Shown here piece after piece: positions 34,326 to 46,556 of a DNA stretch of 64,000 nucleotides; positions within the stretch are counted from its first letter, which is position 1, and every line of letters begins with the position of its first letter. The stretch is from Apophysomyces variabilis. Taxonomy: Eukaryota > Mucoromycota > Mucoromycetes > Mucorales > Mucoraceae. A model generated the notes under the pieces. The model was not told where the DNA came from, ran no database searches, and worked only from the letters and a program-made list of their open reading frames with translations. The translations under genes and the position numbers were made by a program. The stretch covers positions 323,630-387,629 of the forward strand of contig MZZL01000403.1 of the NCBI GenBank assembly GCA_002749535.1. The letters run 5' to 3'.

Positions 34326-35479
34326 CTAACCAAGAGCGGAAGGATGGGTAAGTTTTCCTTGAAGTTCAAGCTCCATTAGATTATGGCGGCAAGATATGTC
34401 GCGATGGACTTGTAGGTTATGGTATCGGATAGGAGCAAGTTGACATTTGTAATTGTTGCGATACGCAAGAAAAGTAAGCACTGCTTGATCCTGACGATGG
34501 TTACGACGTGATGATCCTGGTGGGGCGATACAGTCTTTGTCAAGACCGCACTCGTACCAAGGAATGATGATGTTGTTCACTACGGCTTTGTTTCTCAGAT
34601 CGAATCCTGCTGCGGCGCCATTGCAGTTAATGTTTTTGGCGTAGTCCGCCGGGTTGACGTTAAAATAGGCGTACATGCCAGGATGCGTCCAGCGACCCAT
34701 AGTATAAGAGCTTCTGGGAGACCAAAAGCCACGGTTCTTGCGGACGATAGATGGTATATTTTTTAAGAAGGGGGCAGTGACCATGTTGCCTGCGTCGAGC
34801 CAGACAAGGACACCAGTTTTGGTATCTCCGAACTTCACACGCGCTTCGTTTACAATGGCGGGTTTCCATGCATATTCCCCCGCATTAATAGCGATATCAA
34901 AGAAACGAGGGTATTTGAAATAATCAAAGGTCTCCAGTTCGTCCATCAAGTGATTAGCTTTGAGTTGGTCCAAAACAGGTAGTTGGGTACGATTCATCCC
35001 GATATTGTATACCACCACTCGCGGAAATTCGGATGGGTCGAGTTCTGATCTGAGATTATGCAATGAATATAAAAAGTTTTCCAGTGAGCATAGGTGGTTG
35101 GCGCTGGAAGCTGTGACAATCGTGTACGGATATTGTTTCTTTTCTTTTGTGATTGGCTGCGGTAAAACTTTTTGCTCCTCTGTTGTTGATGGCGAAATGG
35201 AGGATTCAAGAGCAGTTGGTGGCTGTTGCTGCTGTGGAGAGGATTGCTGAAGAAATGCATCGGATGCTACAAACAAAGAATCGTTGTTTCCTTCGTTAGG
35301 TACCCTTACAATGACAAACCAGATCAAAACGTACTGAAGTTATTTCGATATGCGTTTCCGTGTAATGTGACCACAAAAAGACAGCATAGCAGGAAGACAA
35401 TGGACAGCTGTATAGCAATCATACTCCTTGACAACTGTTTCGAGGATGAAGGCAATCGTGAAAGTGACAAAAACGCCAT
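34326..35479 (-). CDS. type II membrane glycosyltransferase-like protein
   Basis: Two exons (35335-35479, 34326-35266) join to 361 residues. A short basic N terminus is followed by a single signal anchor at about residues 21-40, a Gln/Ser/Pro-rich stem (to about residue 85) and a lumenal domain. The domain starts YPYTIVTASS and has NAGEYAWKPAIV, VLVWLDAGN (the likely DxD-type sugar-nucleotide region, here with a single Asp), NGAAAGFDLRN and RQDQAVLTFLAY. This layout fits a Golgi glycosyltransferase of the poorly characterised DUF1647-like group, recalled from the EYAWKP/WLD and DQA motifs. Substrate unknown. The start was chosen so that the anchor is included; the first intron is 68 nt. Confidence 0.7.
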
Positions 35480-38250
35480 CGTGTAGTTAAGGGGAAAAAA
35501 GGGAACAGTTTGCCGTTGCCAATGTATTTATATCCTGACGGTCCAACATTTCCGATATTTTTTTGTTCTAAATCGGGGGATATGTCGGGTCTGATTAAGC
35601 GGATCCTGAAACTGTTTTTAGAACCAAGGGTAGATGATAGATCTCTTTTCGTTGCCATAGTAAAACAGAAAAAACATAACTTGAAACGGGGCATACTAAG
35701 TTTCTGTACACAAGCCTTGTGTTCACTTTGTGTAAACCCGAAAAATGTGGATTTCTATCTGTTCGTCATAGCATCATCAAAATACCGTGACAATGAACTT
35801 GCATATAATGACAAAGTCCGAGCAAGCATAAATGTTTAGACCATTAATTTTTCATCATAAATTAGAGTTTCCTATTAAGCCTTCTTATATACAATACAAC
35901 GAGGAATGCCTGCTGATCCAAAGCATAGCCAAGATAGGATTAGCGAATATTGTGAAATGAGGGTGGCACGATTCTATGATCCATGTTCATTGCAATCATC
36001 GTCACTGCACAGCCACAGGCTTTGGCGACGGGGCTTTTTAACGATAAGAGTTTCCAAACTGATAAAAACGTGCATTAGCCACGGAATACGCTCATGAATT
36101 TGAAGGTGGTGTCCTATATATGGCAGCTAAAGTTAACCATTTTGAACTATTCTTCAGTTTATGTGGAGAATGGATTATGGAACAGAATATGAACAAATCC
36201 ATGAGTACAGTTGCCTGGGTAACAAGGTCGTACAGAAAGCCAAAGTCACACGAATGTTGCGTTAAAACTTTCTTTTCTTTTGGTGTCACCGTTGCGAAGT
36301 AATGTTTGGAAGACGTGGAGCTCATCCAGCAAACGAACAAGTCTATGTCAGTTTCTGTACTACAATTCTTCTTCATTTTTTCCTATGACCTTTCAATGCA
36401 GGGGCAAAGTAAAGATGAGATGGAGAAATCTCGAACCGTGGACCGGGGTTTAGACACGTATCGCGTGGCTCCCTTTTTGTGTAACGGGGAAGAGTACAAT
36501 AACAGACCCTTAAGACTGCCTGGAACCTGGGTTGATGTGACTACTGGAGAATGAACCTCTCCTAGTCGAAGATACACTGACCTAATCTGGATAAAACATT
36601 TTCCTAGCCTGCCCGAAGAAGCCCAAACAAGGTCTGTATTACTAGCGTAAATACGTTTTATCAGCACCTAACAATTGTAAAACTATGGCGTAAGTACAGT
36701 TGGACTTACTTGTTAATCATTATAACGCCTATGATCTGGGTCATGACTGTTTCATTCTTTTTTCCTTGCGGTACATGAAATTCGTGCGTTCCCCTGAAAA
36801 AGTTGCGGATAAACTCCCCATATTTAGAGGATTAAATCCGCTGAAACAGCCGAAAGTTATGCAAGAATGTTTAAACGTAAAAAAGTCATTTCATGAATTG
36901 GAAGTCACCCTTCCTCTAAATCAAATCGTGTTTTCTAACGAGACTCGCAAGATAAGCAGCATCAAATAGAAGATCATCCATTTCGAGCTCACTCTAAGAT
37001 GATATTCACACAAGTATTCAGAAATGATCCGTCTTTCTGCTCAAATGGTAAGTTCAACCAGAACTATGTACAAGACGATCAAGCGATTGGTCTTCTGTTG
37101 AAGGAGGTAGGGATATCGGCGCGCTCTTTCTCCTGCATTACATAAAGCAAACAAATATTCTTGTGTTTACCGGTGTTCGTTCGTCTCGCCTGTCAATCAT
37201 GACATGTTACGTCGACAGAATTCCTCGCGCGTATTACTGACACTTGATTTGACTACAGCAGCATACAAAATATATCATAGCTAACGATACCAGCATTCTT
37301 CTAAAAAAAGAAAAGATTTAGCAAAGAGAAGAAACCGCTAAGAACTACAGGTTAAAAGCAAAGATTCAGTACGTAATGTTCATTAAGCTACAAACAACCA
37401 ATTACAAACACTGTTTCCCCTTCAAATCATCCTGGAAAGAAGGAATAGGGAAAATTGGGAATAGGAGAGCCATTAGGGTGATAACGCCTTGAGCGCATCA
37501 ACCACGAGGTATGCTATCCAGAATGAAGTGAATTCAACTCAAAGAGCGCACTAGAAAGCATTAAACACACACAGTAGGGAAAGTGAATACTGAAGGAAGA
37601 GTAATAGGACTCGTAAAAAAAAGAAAGCGATAACAATCACATACATGTTTATAAGCAACGTATTTCAAATGCAGTGATAGTGTCTTAACCAACACGATCC
37701 TGGGGATGTTTATGCAGAACTATAGTAAGCAACAAACAACTGCTCGCTCAACATACAAGTCTAACTTGATAAAGTCCGTACGATAAATGTGATACATTAC
37801 GAAAAGACGTACAACATCAATGCTTAGATGTAGGACATAGCACAAAGAAAAAGTCTATTATCTATACGACGCAAAAGATATATAATCTTATCAACCTCTA
37901 CTGAATTATATGCAAGATATTGGCCATATAAAGATAAGACGATGTTTCCTGTTGCACCAATTGATGGTTTATAGTGAAAAAATAAAGACATTGAATGGAG
38001 GCAAGAAAATATAACTTCACCAAAAGTGTTCCCGTCCGTCACTTAATCAACGCATACACAGATGCAAAAATGCTCTTTAGTCAGTACAAATATGTCCTAG
38101 TTATGAACGCAACATAACTTGAAACAGGCGTAAAGCGATGTCAAAACGGTTGTATTTACTAAGCATCGCAAAACGATTCTGTTCTCTAAGATTGTTTCGT
38201 CTCGGGCCTTTAATAGACAGAACATATGCGGAAGACAGTGCTAGATGTCA
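35480..38250. other. intergenic, nothing recognised
   Basis: About 2.8 kb. A few frames of 80-110 codons occur (for example 36700-36969, plus strand) but show no motifs, no splice partners and no bias. No repeats or RNA genes were recognised. The part nearest 35480 should contain the promoter of the glycosyltransferase-like gene. Confidence 0.5.
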
Positions 38251-38958
38251 TCAATCGCCTCTGATGATGGTGATCGGACATTTGCAATGTTGCAAGCAAT
38301 AGTCGCTAGTAGACCCTAAGATAAACCTACCCATATCATCACTATACCTATCAAGTCCGTAGTGACTCACTTTTGCAAACCCTCTTTGCTTGAAGATCCA
38401 ACAAAGAACATATCAGGCGGATTCTCATTTACATAGTTCGTGATGATATTTCCGACGGACATTTCCGCTTCCTGAGGTATCAACCGGTAATTAATCTATG
38501 GAGAGCAGGGTAAGGCCACAAAGCCGGCTTCTGTGTCCCCTCACCATATCATCAAATTCGGTTAAAAAGTCACGCAACTTCCGTATTTCTTTCTCGGCAT
38601 CTGCTTGGATGTCAACGTTGTTTAACCGATCTAATTTCCGTCTATGCCAGAGAGTATAGGTAGATGAAGGGATGATTACTCCTTCTTTTATATCTCCCAA
38701 CCCAATAAATCAGCTTACAGGAAGGAAGTAGATGTTGGATTGAGACCAATAGCATAGAGCACTTCCAGTCGGTGGGATACACTCAATCTTTGGCATACTT
38801 TGATTGCGCATATGATTGCTTTCAATGACACTGACGAACTATCCGCTGCCACTACAATGCGGAATTCCTGATCTGGGATGATTCTGGGTTTTCATTAGCC
38901 ATCCTAATGGCTTAATGAGTATCACATTTTCAGTATACCCATGAACAGATGTTGCCAT
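38251..38958 (-). CDS. universal stress protein (UspA) family protein
   Basis: Five exons (38939-38958, 38747-38883, 38545-38693, 38371-38471, 38251-38326) join to 160 residues. The UspA fold is recognisable: first strand FRIVVAADSSSVSLKAI, second strand LEVLYAI, a long helix, VGNIITNYV, then the nucleotide-binding DMFFVGSSSKEGLQK and the C-terminal GSTSDYCLQHCKCPITIIR, equivalent to the G-x-x-S signature and PVLVV strand. Such proteins bind ATP or AMP and respond to stress; the precise role here is unknown. The third exon's upstream donor (GTCTCA) is non-consensus but is the only one that keeps frame. It is divergent with the DUF2015 gene and only 178 bp separates the two start codons. Confidence 0.8.
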
Positions 38959-39136
38959 GTTATTTGATTAGGAAGGAGAGAAAATTAAGTGCACAAATTT
39001 GGGGGGGGGGAGTCAATTACTGCATGTGAACATTTGAATGACCGACCGATTCCATTGTTTCTTGGCTTCAAGTCTCACTTTGCGCTGAGCAACACCTCTT
39101 TTTCTTCTCTCCACGCACACATACACACGTAGCTCG
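38959..39136. promoter_or_regulatory. compact bidirectional promoter with a G10 tract
   Basis: 178 bp separate the start codons of the USP-family gene (minus) and the DUF2015 gene (plus). The segment must carry both promoters and leaders. It contains ten consecutive G at 39001-39010, which is unusual in this AT-rich DNA. Confidence 0.6.
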
Positions 39137-39658
39137 ATGCTCATTCTGTATTTTATCCTTTTTCTTCTGTTTGCAAGTAAGTTTCTTGCCTTATGCCCTC
39201 TGTAACTCTTCACTGAACGTTCATAACTCGGTAGTATGTTTGTTCTTTCGCCGACGACTTGCGGAATGGGCTTCCAAAGCAGCGGACCAAACCAACAGAA
39301 TGCTTGGCTATCACCTGCTACCGACTAATGAAGGTTCCTTCGAAGTAGATATTGAAGACGGATTGACAAGTAGCAATTTCGACCTTCATTCCAACCTTGA
39401 CGAAAACGACCACCGTGCGGGCCTGAAAGACAAGGAAGAAATTCTGAAGATAATGAAGAAGCAGAACGTATCCTTTGATGAAGCCCGACTGATACGTCAA
39501 CAACGTCTTCTGAAAAAGAATGTAAGCTTATATACGGAGGATGTGCTGTCCTTCCATTATTGCCGCATAACTGACACCGGTCCCAACTTTTTTTGTAGAA
39601 CGTCGACCCTACGACTGGCTTGCCAATGGATCCCAAGTTCGTCTCATTTGGGTCATAA
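39137..39658 (+). CDS. UPF0357 / DUF2015 membrane protein
   Basis: Three exons (39137-39176, 39235-39521, 39599-39658) join to 128 residues. An N-terminal hydrophobic anchor (about residues 2-18) is followed by RRR. The family motifs come next: DIEDGLTSSNFDL, RAGLKDKEEILKIM, SFDEARLIR, and the C-terminal GLPMDPKFVSF. This is the fungal UPF0357/DUF2015 family, including S. cerevisiae YCL012C, with no assigned biochemical function. The N-terminal anchor suggests an ER or other endomembrane location. RPP14 starts 94 bp downstream on the same strand. Confidence 0.85.
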
Positions 39659-39752
39659 ATTGCTTAAGCCACCCACGCCTCCTTACCCTATGTTGCAATG
39701 GGCACCCTTTTGTTATTCCCTTTTTTTTTTCTTTTTCTTCTCCTACAATTAA

Positions 39753-40235
39753 ATGGCTACAGCCAATAAGGTGTGGTTTCAAAAACGAATACACTTAAAT
39801 GAATTCCAATATCTACGAGTAAAAATGCAAGTTGACGCTGGATACATACTTCTTTATTGATCTGTACATGTCCCATACTTTAGTTGGTCAGAGGTTGATT
39901 TGGACGCGAGCATTACCGACATTTCATTCCGAATGAGCATTCAGCAGGCACTACAAGCAAATTTTGGCTTGGTAGGCGCTTCGATCGCGGTGGATGTCCT
40001 CGACTGGGACGAAGCCAACCACATTGGGATCATTAAAGTACCACAAAGGTAGTAAGAATCGATGCGAAGGTATTTCCTAATTCATGTGCGAGGGGCATCT
40101 AGCGAACTTGTTACTGTCTGGAGCGCGTTGTCGATGTACCAATTCTTGATTGCTGGTCAGCCTTGTGCGTTTGATATTCTAGATTCATCGGCACACTTGA
40201 TCAGTCTTGCTGATCATAGCCGAACTGGACGATAG
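39753..40235 (+). CDS. RPP14: RNase P/MRP subunit RPP14-like
   Basis: Three exons (39753-39830, 39894-40048, 40103-40235) join to 121 residues. The opening NEFQYLRVKMQVD matches the YHYMKVxLE strand of Rpp14. The body has helices SIQQALQANFGLVGA, strand IAVDVLDWDEANHIGIIKV and VWSALSMYQF. Rpp14/Pop5-family proteins are small subunits of nuclear RNase P and RNase MRP, which process tRNA and rRNA precursors. Intron 1 uses a weak donor (GTTGAC) and an acceptor (CAGAG) chosen because it preserves both frame and the MQVDLD strand. Convergent with the SLM1-like gene; the stops are about 103 bp apart. Confidence 0.8.
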
Positions 40236-40338
40236 AAAAAAAAGAAGAAAAATTACTTTATTCATCCAGAAGACAATTTAGACGGACAAAACCGAGGTAG
40301 CATGGGGTAAAGAGGTTTACAATAAAAAGCAGAAGGTG

Positions 40339-42347
40339 TTACGAATAACAGACACCGGTCAATTTATTCGGCGTTGAGATTTCATGCACCGTAGTGCCAT
40401 CTTCGGTCCTAAGCGTTATTTCTGCAGTGGTCACCGTGCTTATACTGTCATTCCTGTCTTGTTTCGTTGATATGGCTTCCGACGTGGTGATAGGCGAGGG
40501 ACAGTCCGATGATGCGGCGATATTGGACACTGCAGTTGCGGTTGGTTTAGGTGACATCGTGTTTGAATCATCTAGAAGGGGTTGTTCCTGGTTATCAATA
40601 TTAAGATCAGGTGCTATTTGGGTAGCGTCGGATGCCACCGGCTCTGGAACTACTTGTGATGGGTGAGTAGGGGGAAGCGGAGAGCATGGCGTCCCTGTCG
40701 AATTCACGGGACTAAGTGCACCATAACTGAGGCATGAAAAGCGATTGGCAAGTTCTTTGAAGTGTTGAAGCCAAATGTGCAAATCACAAGCTGACTTCGC
40801 GCGGAGTATTACGGCCTTTTTATGCCGTTTTCGGAAAGATCGAGAGGAACCCCAACTGCTAACTAAAGAAGACATGCTGTTTTGTAATTGCTGAGCAATC
40901 TGGGGATGTGGCTCGAGCTCAAACACCAGGTTATGGTGGAAATTTGTTGGCGGAGAAGATACAGTGTAATGTGGAATGTAAATGGATGTACTGGGCATGG
41001 TGGGATATGCTCTAGCTGTACGGTATTCATGCAGGAACCCAGCTGGCTATCACGCTTAATTGATACAAGGTAAAACGAGAAGAGAATAACTAAAACCTCC
41101 TACCTGGAGTGAGAACATACATATATTCATGCCATTGATGTAGTACAGTTGATTTGCGTTCCATCCGAGCAGCAAACAGTGGCTGTAACAGTGGATGAGA
41201 CTGATTCGGGTAGTGTAATTGATCTGGATGGCGGAAGGCTGCGTTTTCAGAAATAAGATGGCCTTTTGCTCGCTCAGCAAAAGATTGCCAGTCTGCACCA
41301 GGTTTGGCTTGCTCAAAGACATCCATCATCCTCTGAATGCCCTTGTCCAATCCAAGAACATTATGCTCGCGCATAGAGTATATTTGACGGAAAAGCTGTT
41401 GCAATTCTTCCATCAAGTGTTCTTCCGATACCCTGGTTTCATGCTGTAATCGTAGCACAGTCTCGTGGATTTTATTTTCCTGTTGGTACACCTTGATGAT
41501 CTGCTTGATGACAGCTGATGGATCGTAAATATAGTAGAGTTATTTTTCATAAACAAAGTTTACCGGCATTGATGATCCACGGATCTTGTTTGGTATATAC
41601 GTGATGCGGATGCTGGTCAAAGAAGGAGAGTTGAGCATCCAGCCGCTGGATCCGCTTGGATGCCTCATCTCGCAATTTTGCTAGTGTAGAAAGCGTGAGT
41701 CGGTCGTCAGAACGAATTGTTCGTGTGATCCACTTGAGCTCCCGTTTAATGTTGGACAAGGTGGGAAGAGCATGTGTTCGCAAGAAGTTACCAAATTCAT
41801 CATGGTCTTTGGCATTATCAGAATAGTATGCTTGCCAGCTGTCGCATACAAGTTGGATACCAGTATGACCTCGGTCTTGCACAGCAAAATGAGTGTATAG
41901 TAGGGGATGCTTTCCGTTCTGCTTCTCTCCTGAAAATGCTAGCAATCCATCCAGTCGATGATAGGCCTTGCCTACTTGTGCTTCGACGTGGGCAAGCATC
42001 TGGAAATACTCATACAGTCTTCTAGCCAACGTATGCCACGCATCTAGTCTTTCCAGCAGCAGTTGTATAGGACGAATACCGCTTCCTGTGGGAAGGTCTG
42101 ATAGTACAAAATGCCCTTTTGGGATATTAAGTTCGTCACAAGCAAACACCGGCGGCGGGTTATCGATTGATCTGCCAGAGTCAAAGCATGTTATGGGATG
42201 GCATGGCGGTAAGTTGAACGTTGAAAGAGAAGGAATTAAACGTTTGACAGATGGAGGTGTAGATATAGGCGATGGTTTATTACAAGACTTCTCTGGTGTA
42301 GGCGAAACAAAGTTACTACGTGAGAATAGTCGGTGTTTGTTTCCCAT
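40339..42347 (-). CDS. SLM1: SLM1-like BAR-PH protein (TORC2/eisosome)
   Basis: Three exons (41564-42347, 41104-41514, 40339-41042) join to 632 residues. After a Ser/Pro-rich leader a long helical F-BAR-like region spans about residues 85-365 (LLERLDAWHTLARRLYEYF, EEHLMEELQQLFRQIYSM). A PH domain follows (MYVLTPAGFLHEYR, SIYIPHYTV, ending KKAVILRAKSACDLHIWLQH). The C-terminal 150 residues are Ser/Thr/Pro-rich and disordered. The order BAR, PH, tail with LTPAGFLHE is characteristic of Slm1/Slm2. These bind PI(4,5)P2 at plasma-membrane eisosomes and are TORC2 substrates controlling actin and sphingolipid signalling. The start is the first ATG. It is divergent with the ENA-type ATPase across 580 bp. 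Confidence 0.88.
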
Positions 42348-42927
42348 CGGTTTTCTGTACAAGGAACAACGAAAGAAGATTTTAAGGTGATAAATTTATG
42401 TTATTCATGCTGGTCACATTGCAAACTTAGGCTGGCTATTAGCATTGTGAATGCGTCGTAAACTGCGTTGTAATGTAATATTGTTAAGTTTCTTTATTCT
42501 ACTTTTAATACTTTGCTTTGATAGGATAGATATGTAGATGAAAACCTGCATGGTATTCATCGTGCTTTGATTCGAGACACACAAAACACTAGTATGCAAT
42601 ATAGATTTCCGACAATAGAAAGTTGGGAAGATGTATCAGTTAGTTCGGGTCTCAAAAAAGCTAAAGGAGGGGAATAAAGCTAAATCGCTGCATATGTTCA
42701 GGGAATATACAACGTGGGCAGTGGCGCAGCAGATGGCAGAAAAGAAGTCGATCCATTTTTCCACAGTTCCAGTAGTGCTGCGGCACGCTCGTAGCGAACT
42801 ATGATAGGCTACTCTAGGTGGCAGAAAACTTGGGATTCTTCGTAGTCTGTGTAACCACGTTAGCATTTATAAGGACAAGTCTTGGACAAGAAAGGTTATT
42901 ATCACAGTTAAAGAAAGATCAAGAGCT
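42348..42927. promoter_or_regulatory. divergent promoter region, SLM1-like and ENA-type genes
   Basis: 580 bp between the two start codons. No TATA box stands out and no coding or RNA feature is seen. Confidence 0.4.
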
Positions 42928-45895
42928 ATGCCTCCTGATTGGCATACCCAATCCGTAGAGCAGGTGTTATCTTCGCTAAAAACGTCTGTAAAAAATGGCC
43001 TATCCGAATCAGAAGTGAAAGAACGGCAGACGCTGTACGGACCGAACGAATTGTCCGAACGAGGTCTACCAAAATGGGTCAGGATTTTCCTACGTCAGTT
43101 TTTGGATGTAATGAACTGGGTTTTTATCGCGTTTGGAGTGATAGCGTATGTTCTGAAAGACAACATTAGCGGATCTGTTCTCGTCGTCATATCCGTTATC
43201 AACTTTCTCATGTCCTTTTCCCAAGAATATTCGGCTGAAAAGACTCTGGCAGCGCTAAAGGGTCTTTCTTCTCCAACGGCTACTGTCCTCCGTGACAAGA
43301 AAGAACAGAACATACCAAGCAAAGATCTTGTACCTGGAGATATATTACTAATTAAGGAGGGCGACTCTGTGGCTGCTGACGCACGTTTGATTGCTGTGTC
43401 CAACGTTGAGGCAGATGAGGCGCTCTTGACGGGCGAATCCATACCGGTGCAAAAAGAATTAGTTGTCTTGGATACCGCAGGTATATAGCATTCTCGGATT
43501 GTTTTTTTTTGCTTGCTTTGGCCGTTGACGATCGTATTAAAATATAGACCAACCTTTGGGTGATCGTGTAAACATGGTTTACAGTTCCACAGTCATTTCC
43601 AAGGGTCGAGGAAAGGCTGTTGTGGTTGCCACGGGCATGAACACTGAGATCGGCAAAGTGGCTAAGAGAATCAATGATGCTGGTGACGGAGATATGACAC
43701 GACTTCAGAAAAGCTTAAACAAAATGTCCTTCTATTTGCTTGCGCTATCCGTTATCAGTGCACTGATTGTCCTTGCTTCGGTCAAATTCCAGCCAAACTA
43801 TGATATTGGCATGTACGCTGTGACGATAGCGATGTCAACCTTACCTGCTGGCCTGACCACTGTTATGACGATATCGCTTGTGATGGGCGGAAAGGCGATG
43901 ACGAAGCAAAAAGCTTTGGTGCGTAAACTCAAATGCCTGGAAACCCTCGGTTCGCTTACAACCATCTTCACTGACAAGACTGGAACACTAACGTTAGCAA
44001 AAATGGTTGTGGTACGTTTCTGGACACCAGAGCAAGGCTTCTTTTATGTGAGAGGCAATGGCTTGGTTCCTGAGGGCGAGATATATCGTACTTCTGCGTT
44101 GGAACACGATATAGCAGATATGAAGCACGAGGAACAAGTGGATAAGACGACTCTTCCAAAAGATATCCAACAAATGATCCGATGTGCTGCGTTGTGCAAC
44201 ATGTCAAGTATCCGTAAACGAAACAATAACATCGAATCGGAAAAATGTGATGACGACGACGACGACGAAGGATCACCAAGCGAATGGGTTGCTTCTGGCG
44301 CTCCTACAGAAATCGCACTGCAGGTTTTTGCCCACAAATGCAATTTGGGCAGATCTACTTTGGAAGAGGCTGGGTGGAAATTAATGGCAGAGTTTCAATT
44401 CGATTCGCAGGTCAAGTGTATGTCCACCATTTGGTCTGACAAGGCTAGCCAAAAAAGCTTCGTTTTTACCAAGGGTGCTGCTGAGCGTATCTTACCGCTA
44501 TGCATCAATATCAAATCAGAAGAAGAAATATTCGCAGTTATTGAGAAACTTGCTGCTAAAGGTCTTCGAGTAATGGCCTTGGCTGGACGTGAACTTGCAA
44601 ATGTTGAAGATGCGCACGAGAAGCAGCGGAATAGCGTTGAACGTGACCTCGACTTCTTTGGGCTTGTTGGCATTTACGATCCTCCTCGGCCAGAATCCCG
44701 TCAAGCAGTCCGTGATGCTCACAAGGCCGGTATAACCGTGCACATGCTGACGGGAGATCATGAGAAAACAGCGGTTGCTATTGCCAAAGAGGTGAACATT
44801 CTCAACGACAGTACCATGTCACCGGAACAGATCAAGAAACTCGTTATGACCGGTGCAGAGCTGGATGCCATGTCGGAAGAGGCCATCGACAAGCTGGAGA
44901 GGTTGCCTTTTGTAGTAGCCCGCTGTTCGCCCGATACCAAGGTCAAGATGATACAAGCAGCTGCCCGACGAAGATACATTTCAGCCATGACAGGCGACGG
45001 TGTTAATGACTCGCCCTCTTTGCGTATGGCAGATGTCGGTATCGCTATGGGCAAGAACGGTAGCGACGTTGCCAAGCAGGCTTCAGATATCATTTTGACG
45101 GACGACAACTTCGCAACGATCATCAGAGCGATAGCAGAAGGTCGACGACTCTATCAAAACATGCAACGCTTCCTAATGTATTACTGGATTGGCCTGATCG
45201 CCGCATGGTTCGTTATGTTAGTCTGCGTTGCCGTACGCGATCCTTCTGGCAAGACTGCGTCTCCTATCTATGTGATGCAATTGGTCTACATGTTTGTCGC
45301 AGTGACTCCTCCTGCACACGTTCTCAGCACAGAACCCGCTTCCAAAACTGTGATGTTGGAACCACCACGACCCCCGACAGAGAGCATCTTTAACCGCGAG
45401 ATCCTTTTAGACACTACGGTCTATACTGTTGGTATGATAGCTGCTGCTGTCATCGCCTTTTTTGTACCGCTCTACGGAGTTGGGAATGGTGTCCAAGGGA
45501 TCAGTTGTGACACAACCTACCAAGCAGGTCTGTGCGATTCCTTCTTCCGTGCAAGAGCGTGTCTATTGGTAACTTTGAATCTTACAGTACTTTGTTCCAT
45601 GCCGCACTGCCGTAGCCATCGCACATCAGAATGGGACCGCAGAGGTTTGATCAAATCACTCAATACGCCCGTATTTACTCGCACAATTGCATTCAACATT
45701 GTCTCACTCCTCGTGTTTATCTATGTTCCTATTGTTGCCATCCAAGGATTCCACATGTTGAGTCTCACCTGGGAGTGGGGTCTCATTATTGGCTTAGTTC
45801 TGGCATATATTGCTTTGGGTGATATTTACAAATTTATCAAGCGGAAGACAATGAAGCCCTTGGAATTTCATCCCGTAGACAAGCTATTACTATGA
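42928..45895 (+). CDS. ENA1: P-type ATPase, ENA (P2D) type cation exporter
   Basis: Two exons (42928-43480, 43548-45895) join to 966 residues. All P-type landmarks are present: the N-terminal cation-ATPase segment, TGES in the actuator domain, the phosphorylated Asp327 in DKTGTLT, KGA in the nucleotide-binding domain, MLTGDH, and the hinge MTGDGVNDSPSL. The M4 segment reads TLPAGLTTVMTIS and the end of M4 is followed by VRKLKCLETLGS. FRAR near M7 resembles fungal ENA/P2D pumps, which extrude Na+, K+ or Li+ across the plasma membrane. An Asp/Glu-rich loop (about residues 415-422) is a local low-complexity insert. Ion specificity cannot be read from sequence. Convergent with COX12. Confidence 0.88.
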
Positions 45896-46032
45896 CTTAA
45901 TTTTGCTCTTAGATGTAATGGCCCCGCAATGTTTCCCTTTGCGTAATAATAATTGATGCATAATTGCAAACAAACTGGAAGTTTATCAATGCATTGTTTT
46001 TACAGTTTCATTTAAACCGTCATTAATATCGT

Positions 46033-46556
46033 CTAGATGCTGAAGTTGGAGGGGTTGGTTCCTTCTTCTCTCTGGTTATCCCACTTCTCGATCTGATGCG
46101 GATCATTAACCGTTGTCCAACTTTCCTAGTGCTTTCCGAGGCTACTTACCCATTCGTTGGGGCACAAGCTGTGATAAGCTCTCCAGAACTGCTTGCAGGG
46201 AGCAAAGTCTTCACCACGAGCGGAGATACACTTGTAGTAATCGACGTAGTTCTGCCAGCAGCTAGTTTTATGATGTTTGTTAACTAAAACAGAAACGTTC
46301 GGTGTTCATGCGACAAAACATACTGCTTGGTCTGGTTGGTGTTAGGGAAGCTGTAATAAAAAGCCAAGAAAAAGAAAAATGCAAAATGTTTTAGAAAACA
46401 CTATACTCCATTGTTATCGTAGCGCAATTTGTTTACCGAGCATCGAAACCAGCTACACAATTGAAATCAGTTTAGTTTTCAGCCAATATGCAAATATTCC
46501 GAGCTTATCGCTTTACCGGTGGTCAACTTGATGGTCGTTTGTTCAGCGTCTGCCAT
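46033..46556 (-). CDS. COX12: cytochrome c oxidase subunit 12 (COX6B)
   Basis: Five exons (46517-46556, 46437-46452, 46324-46350, 46150-46261, 46033-46092) join to 84 residues, the family length. [20 protein letters not shown] is nearly invariant in COX6B. The CX9C (CWQNYVDYYKC) and CX10C (CKQFWRAYHSLC) motifs form the paired disulfide helices, and PNEWIEKWDNQRE follows. It sits in the mitochondrial intermembrane space at the complex IV dimer interface and is imported by Mia40. Exon 2 is a 16-nt microexon and exon 3 is 27 nt. Confidence 0.95.

Noticed and set aside
36700..36969. 89-codon plus-strand frame
   Set aside because: No motifs and no composition bias; surrounded by non-coding sequence.
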